Part shown: positions 47,054 through 58,868 of the stretch, piece by piece
How positions within the stretch are numbered: position 1 is the first letter of the stretch
Layout: the number at the start of each line of letters is the position of its first letter
DNA from: Lepraria neglecta
Lineage: Eukaryota > Ascomycota > Lecanoromycetes > Lecanorales > Stereocaulaceae
Length of the DNA: 64,000 nucleotides
Direction of reading: 5' to 3'
Assembly (NCBI GenBank): GCA_033220425.1
Contig: CM065646.1
Location: 4,843,501-4,907,500 of the forward strand
Position numbers and translations under genes: made by a program
Notes under the pieces: model-generated
Told to the model about the DNA's origin: nothing
Databases searched by the model: none
What the model saw: the letters and a program-made list of their open reading frames with translations, nothing else

Positions 47054-50000
47054 TAACTTTCTTCTACGCTTCCTTCTGCGTTCTATATACTCCTTATACT
47101 TATACTTAAGGACTAGCGTATTAATAAGTTTATCCTCTAGTAACTATTAGTTATAGATATTACCCTATCTAGTCTACTTAACCTTATACTATATACCTTC
47201 CTTATTCTTTACCTTATTAATAATTTCTTCTACCTCCTACTATTCTTTATTATTAATAAGTTCTAGGGGCTATATAAAATCTACTAACTCTGCGCTATTA
47301 TATAAATAATAGGGTTTAAGTAAGGATATATAAAAGGTATTATAGATATAATAATCCGGGGGTAGTATAAGTTAGTACGCCTGCGCTCCGACCTTATCTT
47401 TAATTCTAAAAGGGCCGATAAACCGATAGGATAGCTTCTTACTTGGCCGCCTTTACTTAAGGTTTTTAGCCGATAGTATTACTAATTAGCCTATTTAGTA
47501 CTCTTTAGGCTTGTATTCTTGGTTATAATACTTCGCCTACGCCTTAATAGCTCCCTACTAATACTCCTTAATCATTTTACGATAGTACTATAACCGCTCT
47601 ACCCGTTCCTTTACTAATAGTATCTCCCCCCTTAGGGAACCGTCCCCGGCTTCCTAATGAATTTCGGGGTTATAACTATATCCTATAAAAAACGGCGAGT
47701 AGCTAATAGAGCTATAGAGGCTATTTATATAAGTAAATTCGGCTACGGGCAAGAGCTTTGCCTAGTTTGTTTATTCTAAATTCGTAAATATCTATAAGAA
47801 GTACTCTAATATCTGGTTTTAGTATTCTATCTAACTATCTATCTGCGGGTAAAAAGCGGTGCTTATATACCGCTTAATCTTTATATAATAGTAAATCGCT
47901 AACTAGAACGCACTTATGAATATAGAGCCTCTATCGCTTATAATACTAGTTAGTATACTATATCGGTAGATAACTTCATTAAAGAAGAGTTCCGCTAGCT
48001 CGGCGGCGGCGATAGTTTTAGTAGTAGGTAGATAACGAGCTATCTTGGTAAATCTATCTACTACTACTAAAATCGAGTTATATACGACGCCGCCCCGTTT
48101 ACTCGGAGGTAATCTCGTTATAAAATCTATAGTTAATTCCTACTATAGACCTTTTAGTAATAGTAATGATTATAATTCGCTATAAGGACGATATCTAGCT
48201 ACTTTAACCCTTTGATAGATATCGTATATACGTATATAGCTCTGCGCCTACTCCGCGATATTACGCTAATAGTACTTGCGCTATAGGAGCTCTAGCGTCT
48301 TTTCGGCTCTAAAGTATCCTACTAGGGGGTCGTTATAGTATTTACTAATTAATTCTTATCTTAAAGTACTATCTTTAGGGATATATAGTTATCCCTTATA
48401 CTAAAGGAGGTTCTTATTATTAAAAGACTAATCTTAACCTAGAAGGCGCGGGCGCCCCTCTAACTCTACGCTGTTACTTCTATATTTCCTAACCTATTTA
48501 TTATAGTATTATAAATTAGAAATTAGTAACTTAAGTAGTCTTTAGGTATCTATATAAGGCCCTTCCTTAAGATCTCTAACGGTTTTCCTTAGTATAACTA
48601 CCTAAATACCTATAACTTATAACCCTAGCTATAGTATCGCCTTATCGGCGCGCTTATATATACTTATATCCTCTATAGACCAAAGTGCCAGCTTATTCTA
48701 TAACGTTAGTAATAGCTTAGTATTTAATAGCGAGGCCCCTTTATAATCTAGGCGTCTAGAAGGAGGATTAGCGGGATTGGTTTTACCCGCTCTATAGATT
48801 ATCTCGAAGTTATAAGCTACGAGCTTTAGTACCTAGCGTACTTACCGTAGCGTTAACTCTTTCAGCTTTATAAATCCCTATAGATTATTATAATCCGTTA
48901 GAACCTCCACCGGGAAAAGGCTTCCTTCTAGGTAGTATTATTACTACTTGAACGCCGCGATAACTATAAGTAATTCTTAGTTATATACTTTATAATTTTG
49001 CTTAGCAGGAATCATTTTACGAGACTAGAATATAACTGGCCGCTAGCTCCCTTAGTTATCCGGTTATAATAGGATACCTATAATAGCAAAATTCGATATA
49101 TTAGTCTTAACCCTGATTTTCTAAGACGGATTAAAATATTATAGTAGAGGGGCTTCGGTAAACTTCCTATATAGTTATTAGAATGCCGTCTACGTATTAT
49201 CGGACTACTCGAGTAGTCCTGTTTTCCTTCTATCCTTACTACCTTTTAGTAGGCTAGTAAGTAGCGCTATAATAGCCGAATAATAATGGATAAAACGACG
49301 ATAGAAATTCGTAAAGCCTAGGAATACCTGGACTTCTCGATAAGTCTTCGGTATTAGCTAATCCCCAATTATCTTAACTCTATATATATCTATCTCTATA
49401 CTAGCGATAGAGATAATAAAGCCTAAGTACTCAACCCGGGTTATAAAAAACTTATACTTCTTCCGGTTTATATAGAGTTAGAATTACTAAAGTCTTTAGA
49501 GTACTCCTTTAACGTATCTCTAGTAGTTCGCTAGGGTTTCCGAAAAAACCAAGATATTATCTAAATATACTATATATATTATATCGACTAGGCCTATAAG
49601 GGCCTGATTAATATACGCTTAAAAAGTAGTAGAGGTATTTACTAACCTAAATAGTATAATAAGATATTTAAAGTAACCGTAACGCGTGCAGAACGCTATC
49701 TTCTATTTATCGCTACGCTTAATTTAGATATAGTAATATATATCCTTAAGGTCCAACTTTAAGAATACTTTAGTACCGCTTAAGCGGTCCAGCGTCTCGG
49801 TAATTAGGGGTAATAGGTACTAATTCTTGATTATTACCGTATTTAACCCTTGATAATCTACGTAAAGACGTAGCCCCCTATCCTTTTTCGGTATAAAAAG
49901 TATAGGTACTCCTACCGGCAAAATAGAGTAGCGAATCTACTTCTTTCCTAGTATATCGTCAAGGTACCGCCGAAGCTCCGTTAGCTCCGTCCTCGACAGA

Positions 50001-51798
50001 TTATAGATAGGACTATAAGGTGGCTCCCTACCGTCTAACTCAATAGCGTAGTCTCCCTGCTTTTATTCAGGTAAGATCCCTACTTTCTTACTTAAGAAGA
50101 TATCTTTAAACTCCCGTAATTCAGGAGGAAGGGTTATATCGAACTCGTTAGTCCGAGGTTACTCCGCTATCGCAGCGCCAGCGTAAATTATAGCGAATAC
50201 TTTCTATTTCTATTACAAAACTTTGCTAAATTCGGTCGGTCTATCTAGCTATATCAGCCTAGGATTTATTTAGTACCGCTATTAGCGCGCTAGCGTATTA
50301 ACTATAATACCTAACTTATAAAGCGCTAGTATCCCGATAATCAAGTCGGGACCCTCCTAGTCTACGGCGTAGAATAAGGAACTATATTCCTTTTCTTACC
50401 CCCAGTTATTAGTAGCTATATAGCTTAACTAAAACGCCCTATAACAAAAGGCGCCTTATCTACTCAGCCATACCGGCGTCGGCAAGACAGCGCGTTCTAG
50501 CTATAAATTATATTGTACCACGAACCGCTGAGAGACCAAGCTAATTGTCGCCCTAGGGTTAATTAGCCCCTTAACGGGCTATTAACTACCTAGGAGGATT
50601 ACTTATCCTATAAGGTAAAGAGGTTCTAAGGCTTCTATTCGTCTATCTTCCCCCGCTTACTTAGCGGTAGTAGGGTACTATCTTTTTTTGACTGCACCGT
50701 ATTAATAGAGGTAAAGCTTAGATTATCCCTATAGGGATATTCTGGTTTCTAATACCCCGTCTTACCGTAATAATAATAACTATTATTATAGTAGTCAGGG
50801 TCAGCCTTAGCTACTAGATAAGACTTAGAATTTCGTCTCCTTTTACTACCTCGCTAACGTCCCGCTAGCTCTCCGCTAGCGGACTTAGTCGGAGTACTAG
50901 ACACCCGTTCTTCTAAAGGCCTACCCTTACTACTAGACCTAGGTATTAATAGGTAACGCTTAAGGTTCTTTTCCTATATAATCGCAAGTACTAAGAGACC
51001 ATTACGCGTCGTCGAGACGCTACCGGTACTTAGGATTTTAGACTTTAACTCAGGGCGGAGTTTAGTTAAAAAGCTATTTACCCGGAACTCTTCTAATAGG
51101 GGAGTAATATAGCTTTCTAGTTCTTCCAGGTAAGCTTTAAAGATAGAAACCTTCTGTCCCTACTATTATTTAGCGCTATTTAAGCGCTCGTAGGTAAGTA
51201 GTCAGCGATTTACTAGGTCTACTACTAAATCTAAGAGAAACTAAGAAAAGTTCTTAAAAGAGTAATCGTCTAGCTATTCCTTCCGAAAGTATTAGTGCTA
51301 CTATATCGCTATATCCCCTTCTAGGGACTATATATAGTAGAGGATTTTCGCCCTATCGGTAGTAAAATATTTAGGACTTAGGAGGAATTTAATTTCGACG
51401 TCGGCGAACTAGCGGATATACTCTCCTTCGCTATTACCGTAATAGAGCTATATCTTTTCAGGGCGTATTATCTTTACTACTAGTAAAACTAATAGTACCT
51501 CGCTATCGCTAAGCCCCTTAAAGTCTTCTATATTAGCTTTAGCTCCTAGTCGAAGCTCCGCGTTCCGAGCTTCTAACTCCCGGACGCGTTTTTCTTCTAA
51601 TAAGTATTAGTTTTCTACCTTAAGTTAGGTAATCCTCTACTAGAGTACCGGAGATAAAAGGGTCGAGTCCGAGGACTCTACTATCGATAGGTTATCAGGG
51701 CGCGTAGTCTCCGGTTCTAGTTCTTCTAAAGAGCGCGGTTATCTTGCTATAATATCCTACTCCGGGCCTTTAGCCTTAAAGGTTGGAGTAATTAGAAC

Positions 51799-52250
51799 TA
51801 TAAGGTATACTCCCCGTCAGCGGGCCGTTATTGCTCCGTAAACTAGGCTCCTCGCTAGCGGACCGTTACTACGCCCTAGGATCTGTGTCCCGCGGGCGCT
51901 ACAATGTCGGACTATAGCTTAGCTCTTCGCTAGCGTTACGCTACTATATATAAAGGTATTCAAAGACGTGAAGTGGTTATATTACTGGCACAGTATAGAT
52001 GGTTCTATATTAGAACTAATTACTAAGGATCCTTAGGAAAGAAGTGGGCAGACCGCTCCTTAAGCTTCTTCCTGCGGGTAATATATAGCCGCTATCAGGC
52101 AGCTAGCGTACCACTGAGAACCTAGCTCCTGACAGCTACCAAGTCGGTCGAATATCATTCCGATCCACGCCAGCGCTCCGCGTACTAAGAGATATCGGAA
52201 TAGCTTTACTAACAAGGCAGACCCCTTCCAACATGATAGTTGGTATTACA
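51799..52250 (-). repeat. 5' LTR of element C
   Basis: 452 bp, ends TATAAGG ... GTATTACA on the plus strand, followed by TSD AATAT. Less RIP-mutated than the 3' copy at several CpA sites. Confidence 0.93.
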
Positions 52251-54469
52251 AATATATACTTCGACTAGTCCTCGGTTCTTTCTCTTATCTATTATCGTCT
52301 ACTATTAACTAATAGGTCTAATACTAGTAACGTCTCTAGATCATCCGAATTTAAGTACTTTTATCTTCTAGTTAATTTCTAGGTTATATTTATTTAACTA
52401 AGGTATTCCTAAAATAATATTATAAGTAGCTATCCTAACTATATCGAATGTAATCTCCTTATAGTATTACTAAATTATTACTAGTAGGGAGTGTATCTCC
52501 TCCTCTACTTTTCCTATTAAGAATACTAACCCGTTAGCTAGGCGAAGTTTATAGGACAATTTCTTCTTTCGGGTTAGTAGGCTACTTAAGTCTACTAAGT
52601 TCCTTGAAATAAAATTTCTCGTAGCTCCGCTATCTATTATCGCTATAGTCTACTATCTATTAATATTTACTAGTATAATAATATAAGTGTGATACTAAGC
52701 GGAATACAATTATTATTTAGGGAATAACGTATTAATCTCCTTATACTTCCCCGTAGTATAAGGGATTACTCTTTTCCCTATAATAGTAGAAATCTATATA
52801 TTTCCTTTATAGCCTTATATAGAGTATATCTATTATATAGGTAGCTATACTATAGTACTTGGTTACAAGCTCCTTTCTTAAAGACTTTAAGTAAGTTATT
52901 CCTTTCCTTTTCCTACTTATCTATAAAGTATAGGAAGTAGTAATACTTCCTCTTACTTGTAAGGTACTACTAATACCTATCTTCCTTATACTTATACTAC
53001 TAGGTCTCTCTATAAGGGGTTCTTTTTAGTAGAGGTACCGTGCGCTCTTTCGCTAGACGGTTCCTTTCTTCCCTATATATTAAGTAATCGAGTAATATAT
53101 ATTCAGTATATAGGACTTCGCTATATTACTAATATTCCCTATTATATCGATAGTCTCGTATAGGTTCTTCCTATCCGGGTTTTATAGATAATTACTTATT
53201 TAGTATACCTTATACCTTACTTTCGATTTTATCGAAGAGTTTATATTTATCTTTATCCGACTAAGGTTCCTTAATTTCTAGTAATTTTCCTTCTACTTAG
53301 GATATAGTAGATCTAGGTTCGGGTATCGATACTGGTCTCTCCGGACTAGCTTTCCGCTGTTCCTAATCCGTCTTATATTATTAAGATCTATTACTATCTC
53401 TATAGTAATACCTCTATACTTCTTTATTAAATTCTAATTTAAAGGTATTATCTTCCGAATCCTAACTGAATTCTTCTTCGTCGTAGGGTTACTATATTTC
53501 TTCGGAGTTTTCCTTATTATCTAGAGGTCCTCCTTCTATTACGTTAATCTGCGGTCGGTATACTATATTCTTCGACCTGTAGTCTCTAGCTATATAGCCT
53601 AGTTTACTATAGCTATAGTAAGTAATTACTTTCTTTCCCCCGTGCTGCTTTTTCCCTTTAAAGTTTCCTTTCTTCTTTTCTATCTATATAAAGTTAATCT
53701 CTATTAGTACTATACTATAGTAAGTATTATATTCCCTGTAATCCTACCGGTAATTCCTCGTTTTCGAGAAGAATCCCTTGTGTCGGGTTTCGCTGACTCC
53801 TCCGTTATACCGTTTCTCTATAGATCGTTTAAATAGCTTATTATTAATTTCGATCGTATTTTCAATAAGTCCGTCTAGAGTATCGATTACTCCTCCGAAT
53901 CTTATAAGCTCGTCTTTAATATTGTCTTTAAGGCTATAACAATATATCGTTATTAGCGTATTATTATTCTAGCCTATTTTAGTAGCGTATATTTAAAACT
54001 AAGTTAAGAACTCTAACGCTAACTTCTTCTACTTTATATACTAAATAATATATATTACTATATTTGCCTTATTAGAAGGTCCGAATATACGGCGGATTTC
54101 GACTATAAACTTTGGTATACTTTCTATCTAAGATTTAATATTGCCGTCCTTATTATCGTCTTCTATATACTTCTTTAGGAAAGGTTCGATCTACTTCTAG
54201 GCCCGTCCTCGTAGGTATAATATAGCGAAGGTAGTATATCTAGTTACTAGAAGCAAGTCTCCCTGGAATAGAAGGTATAGTTATACTTGTATAAGCTATG
54301 GCTTAAGCTTATCTCTATCTCTATAATATAGGTCTAGTACTATAACCTTGATCCTCTTTCTAGATCCTTCGTCTATAGTATAGTATCTCTAGCTAGTAAC
54401 CGTTAAGGTATTTAGGGTAGGGTTTCTGCCTGAAGTTATTAAAGAACTTATCCCTTAGGGTGTTCAAAG

Positions 54470-54879
54470 TGTTACGACCTACGGCGGCTATATACCTAAT
54501 AGTGCGATAGCCACGTATAGGTTCGTGTGTCTTATACTTCTGTAGAAGAGGAGTTACTCAGGTAGAATAGTAGTCTTCGTCGATATAGGTAACTAATACG
54601 TTCTATATTAATAACTAGTAAAGTATAGTATAAGGAGTACCTGAAGATTAACTAAGTTGAATATACTACTCTAAATAGTAGGCAAAGCCCCGTATATATA
54701 GATATAGGAAATCCCGCCAAGCATCCTTAATAGCTTTGCTCGTACTACGATTATTACGATTATTATTCCTAATAGTATTGCTCGTACTGCGATTATTACG
54801 ATTATCGCTTTACCTACCTATCCTATCCGAAGTTATGAGTCCTTCGCGACAGTCCTATTAGAACCCTCTAGTTCTAATA
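54470..54879 (-). repeat. 5' LTR of element B
   Basis: 410 bp, TGTTACGACC ... GTTCTAATA on the plus strand, followed by TSD TATAG at 54880-54884. Confidence 0.93.
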
Positions 54880-57800
54880 TATAGCTAGATATAAATTATT
54901 CTACCCCTACTAGAAAGCTAGTTAACATCCTCGTTGTCCTAAATAATACTCCGGGCCTTTAGTAAGACCTGCTACGTTTAACGTCTAGCTTGACGGTATA
55001 CTAATAAATAATACTTATCGGCGTATAGGAAGAAAGGTAGTATTTAGGATTTCTTCTAAGCTGCGCTTTATTATCTCTTTCCTTTAGATTCTTTTTAAGA
55101 CTCTATTCGGTAGCCTTATACTAATTAAGGCCTATGTTTTTCTTTATATTCCTAGATAAGCTCTCTTGCGTCTACTAAGTTATAGATACTATACTACTTG
55201 TTCTAGACAGGTTCCTATCCTTTCTATTTAACTAGGTATTTAGTTACTATTCGCTTTCTATAACTAGAAAGCCTTCTCTCTCTTCGGTCAAGTAGATATT
55301 TAATCTCGTAGTAATTATTAGTACCTTCCTCGTCGTTATTAAATACTAGGTCCTAGCCGGTTTCCCTCGGCCGCTTATACGGGTCCTCTCTAAGCGAAGC
55401 GAGTTCTAGTACTATAACTAAGACGATAGGGTATATAGTTATTGATTCGGGGAGGTCGAGCTTATATATAAGCTGTCCGTATCTCTTAAGGATCTTAAAT
55501 AGGCTAGCTCGTTGGTTAGAAAGCTTCTTATTATCTAACCCTAGTAATCGATAGCCCTTATAGAGCTTTAGGAAGACTATATCTCCTTCCTCTATAAGGA
55601 GCGGAACGTGCTTAGAATTATAGCGAATCTTTGATTCAGCCGCCGCGAAAGTAATTACGTCTATAGCTTCCTTTCGGTTCGTAGACCTCGCGTTAGTAAT
55701 ATCTATCTAATTTTTAGACGTTGAAACTATAATCGTTGTTCCGTTATTAAGCTTTATTCCGTATATAACCTTATTCGGTAATAATATTATAGAAGCGTTA
55801 GAAGAATTATTAAGTACTAAACGAAGTATTATAGCGAACTTATCCTAGGGTTTATCTAGGAAATAAGTAATATAGAACCTTAGGGCAATTTCGACTATTT
55901 AATTCGTTCGCTCGGACTAACCGTCCGATTAAGGATAGTAGGTAGTAGAGACTATAAACTCGGTGCCTAATACCTTAAAAATAGCCTTCTATAGTATAGA
56001 AAGGAACTTCGGATCTCTATTAGAGATGATTATATTAGGAATTCCCTAGTTAGTTAATATAGCGAGTAACCTAATAGCCTATTCCTCTATAGTCTAGGTA
56101 TCCTTCCCGGATACTATAGTAACCTTCTTAGAGAATTTATCGGTGACTATAAGTATAGTATTATAACTATTCCGTAGGATAGGTAATACGAGAATAAAAT
56201 TAATAGTAATAGTATAAAAGACCTTAGATAGTATAATAATCGGTTTTATCTCCCCGTAAGGTATATATCTCTTAGTTTGGTTTAGCTAGTAATTAGGACA
56301 ATATAAAATATAGCGCTTAAGTCTTCGTATAAGGTACCTTATATAATAATTTCCGACGATCTACTTATATATATAGTGAAACCCTCTATAACTTCGCTTA
56401 TTATAGGCTAGTTTGAAGACTTCTTATTCTATAGTCTTAGGAATATAGAGTCGTTCCCGATTATCGAAACTATCTTTATAGTAGATAAGACTATCTTGTA
56501 GAAAGAATTGGATATTGGGAACGTAGATATTATTCTCGGTGCTTCTAGAATCTAGCTTCTCTAGTCTATCCTTTTCCCCGGAGAGAGCGATTATAATCTT
56601 AGACTATTTCTTATCCTCGATATACGCCTCTATAAGCCTTTTCCGGTAGTCTTCTAATATCTCGGTAAAGGTTATATTATAGGTAAATACCTTATCGAGT
56701 ACTCCTAGTAAATCTATATCTACCTTTTCTTCTTTATTACGGAGTAGTCTTAATAGGGCGTTAGGAACTATATTTTACTTTCTAGGTCTCTAATATATAT
56801 CTAAGTCGAATTGTAAAGCGTATTAGGAAGCTCGGACTAAGTATAAATTCATCCTGTTAGAAGAGGACGAAGATAAGGATATCTATCGGGAGATATCTAT
56901 AGTTACTAAATAATTAGTAAAAATAATGACTTTCTTTATCGATATCTATACTAATAGGTATAGAATCTTCTTTAGAGTCTAAATAAAACCGGTAACTTCA
57001 AGTTCTATAGGCTAATACCGAGCTTTAGTAGAGTTAAGAAGCTTTAATAGAAATAGAATAGGCTGAATATTAGCCCTTAGAAAGGAATTGCCTTATAGAT
57101 CTCCCTTAATATAGTATACTATAATGCTAATACCGTACTTCTTAGACGTATTAATATCTATATATAGATAATAGGATAGATCCTAATAATATAGGTATAT
57201 TTTGGACGTTAGGGCCTTCTAAAGTATCTTAAATGAATTTAATTCCTCTTCGGTTAGTATAAACTTTACGTTCCGTAAGTACGCCTTATATATATACCTA
57301 CCCTTCGCTAGGGAGCCCTTTAATAACTCTATCTTATAATACTAGAGAGGCTTAGTAATCTAGGTAAAGTACTTAATATTACTTTATAACTAATTTGCCA
57401 TTCTAATATAAGTCTCTAGTACTTATAATATATCTAGGAAACGAATATCCTTAATAGCTACCACTCTCTCTATAGTAGTAGTTATACCGAAATTATCTAC
57501 CTTCTATCCTAGTAGTATAACGGAAGGATAAGTAAGGTAAGACTTCTTCGGTTTAAGTATAATCTTTAGGCTCGTAAATAGAGAGAAGATAATCTTTAAA
57601 TACTATAGGTATTCGTTTATTAATCGGGAGAAAATGACTATATCGTCTATATAGTATCTCGCGAAGTATCGATATAGTTAAAGGAAATTATCTATCTTCC
57701 TCTAGACGTAAGGAACTAATCCTTTAAAACCTATAGCGGCGATATTATAGTATTCCGCCCCTCGATACGAGACGACTATAAATTTATACCGATCTTCCTT

Positions 57801-58363
57801 CTTAACTAAGAAAAGGTAGAATTAGCCGCTATAGTCGACGATACTAATCTAAATATATCCTTATATAGATAATACGATATTGCTTTAGAGTAGTAAAGGA
57901 TAATTATTAGAGACGGTGATTTTATTAAATCTACGAATATCGACTATAACGCGTCCCTTCCGCCTCAAAGTCCTTTCTAGACCTTCGTAGACGGTTTTCT
58001 ATACGATAAATACTAGGAAAGCGAATAGTAAAGGTTTAGTAGACCACGATATCTTTCCCTACTTATATATCTTATTGAACTTTTCGTTAATAAGGGCCCG
58101 GGTATTAGGGCTAAGAGGATATACCTTGTTACCGAGTTTGGCGTTAGAAGATTACCAATTTGTTATAATAGGAATAGTCAGCTATTCAGATTCTAGGAGG
58201 TCGATTGTATCTCTAGTATCCTTCTAGATTTAAGGATATTCCTCCGTAAGCTTCTAAATGGCGGAGATATCTTCTATTTTGCTATAGATAGTAATACTAT
58301 TAGTAAGCTTCGTTTCTATAGTAGGATTAATATAAGTTCGTGTAATTGCCGGCCTTAGGTCTA

Positions 58364-58868
58364 TATTACGATTAGGAAATATGATTAGGGATGCGCTTAT
58401 AGAGCGTAGCGCCCGTTATAGTTCGAGTCGACGAGTCGGTGTCCGACTCGGACAGACCCTGAAGGCTTGGCATGTTAAGCGATGAGCGCAGTGGTCGCAA
58501 CGAGCGCAGATGCGATTAGTGCGATCAGTGCGATCAGGAAGGCTTGGCATGTTAAGCGATGAGCGCAGTGGTCGCAATGAGCGCAGATGCGATCAGTGCG
58601 ATCAGTGCGATCAAGAATGCTTGGCATGGATTTCGTATATCTATATATACGGAGCACTGCTTACCACTTGGAGCATCGTGCTTAACTTGCTATTCAATTG
58701 TTTACTATATACGATAGATCTCTTAGGCTAGGCACTAAATATATATCATCTAATTATATACTAGACCCGCTTAGCACCACTGAAGCCTGCTTCACCTCTT
58801 ATTGGTTACACCTCTATCCTTATTGAGAATCAATCTATATACGATACCGGTACGCACGGTTCGTAATA
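58364..58868 (+). repeat. Solo LTR inside D, related to the A/B LTR, lightly mutated
   Basis: 505 bp, TATTACG ... GGTTCGTAATA, with perfect TSD GTCTA on both sides (58359-58363, 58869-58873). It shares with the A LTR the block GCTTGGC..GATTTC.TATATCTATATATACGG.GC and a similar 3' end (CGTAACA/CGTAATA). CpA and TpG dinucleotides are frequent here, unlike the surrounding D sequence. The internal part arose by LTR-LTR recombination or was never inserted whole. Two short frames that overlap it have no protein character. Confidence 0.85.
58461..58628 (+). repeat. 77-bp minisatellite in the solo LTR
   Basis: Two units (58461-58537, 58538-58614) differ at only about three positions. Each begins GAAGGCTTGGCATG and contains three GTGCGAT/GCGATCA sub-units. 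A third partial unit starts at 58,615. Confidence 0.93.

Larger units (their letters stand above)
44762..52250 (-). mobile_element. Element C: second Ty3/Gypsy family, 7.49 kb, inside B
   Basis: LTRs of 452 bp each (44762-45213 and 51799-52250), GC-richer than those of A, with TSD AATAT (44757-44761, 52251-52255). Minus-strand order: gag at about 51.8-50.8 kb; zinc knuckle at about 50,725-50,770 with Cys turned to Tyr (YYYYGKTGY, KPEYP); RT at about 50.1-49.3 kb ([20 protein letters not shown]); RNase H; integrase at about 48.3-47.5 kb; chromodomain at about 47.26-47.15 kb (VEEIINKVKNKEGIQYKVK) ending near 47,054. A 1.8-kb region without pol homology follows before the 3' LTR. The polypurine tract (minus AAGGGGGGAGATAAT) is at 45,214-45,228. 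RIP stops are abundant. Confidence 0.92.
34301..54879 (-). mobile_element. Element B: Ty3/Gypsy copy of the A family, inside D
   Basis: LTRs are 34301-34710 (3') and 54470-54879 (5'), both 410 bp, with TSD TATAG at 34296-34300 and 54880-54884. It is interrupted by A and C; subtracting both with their TSDs leaves 6,538 bp, almost exactly the length of A (6,542). The remaining pieces are 34711-37050 (chromodomain, integrase, RNase H), 43603-44756 (RNase H start and RT) and 52256-54469 (protease and gag). The sequence is the reverse complement of A throughout, with independent RIP changes. Confidence 0.92.

Noticed and set aside
58461-58628. Direct repeats resembling a CRISPR array
   Set aside because: Units of 77 bp are contiguous with no unique spacers, lie within an LTR, and the genome is eukaryotic.
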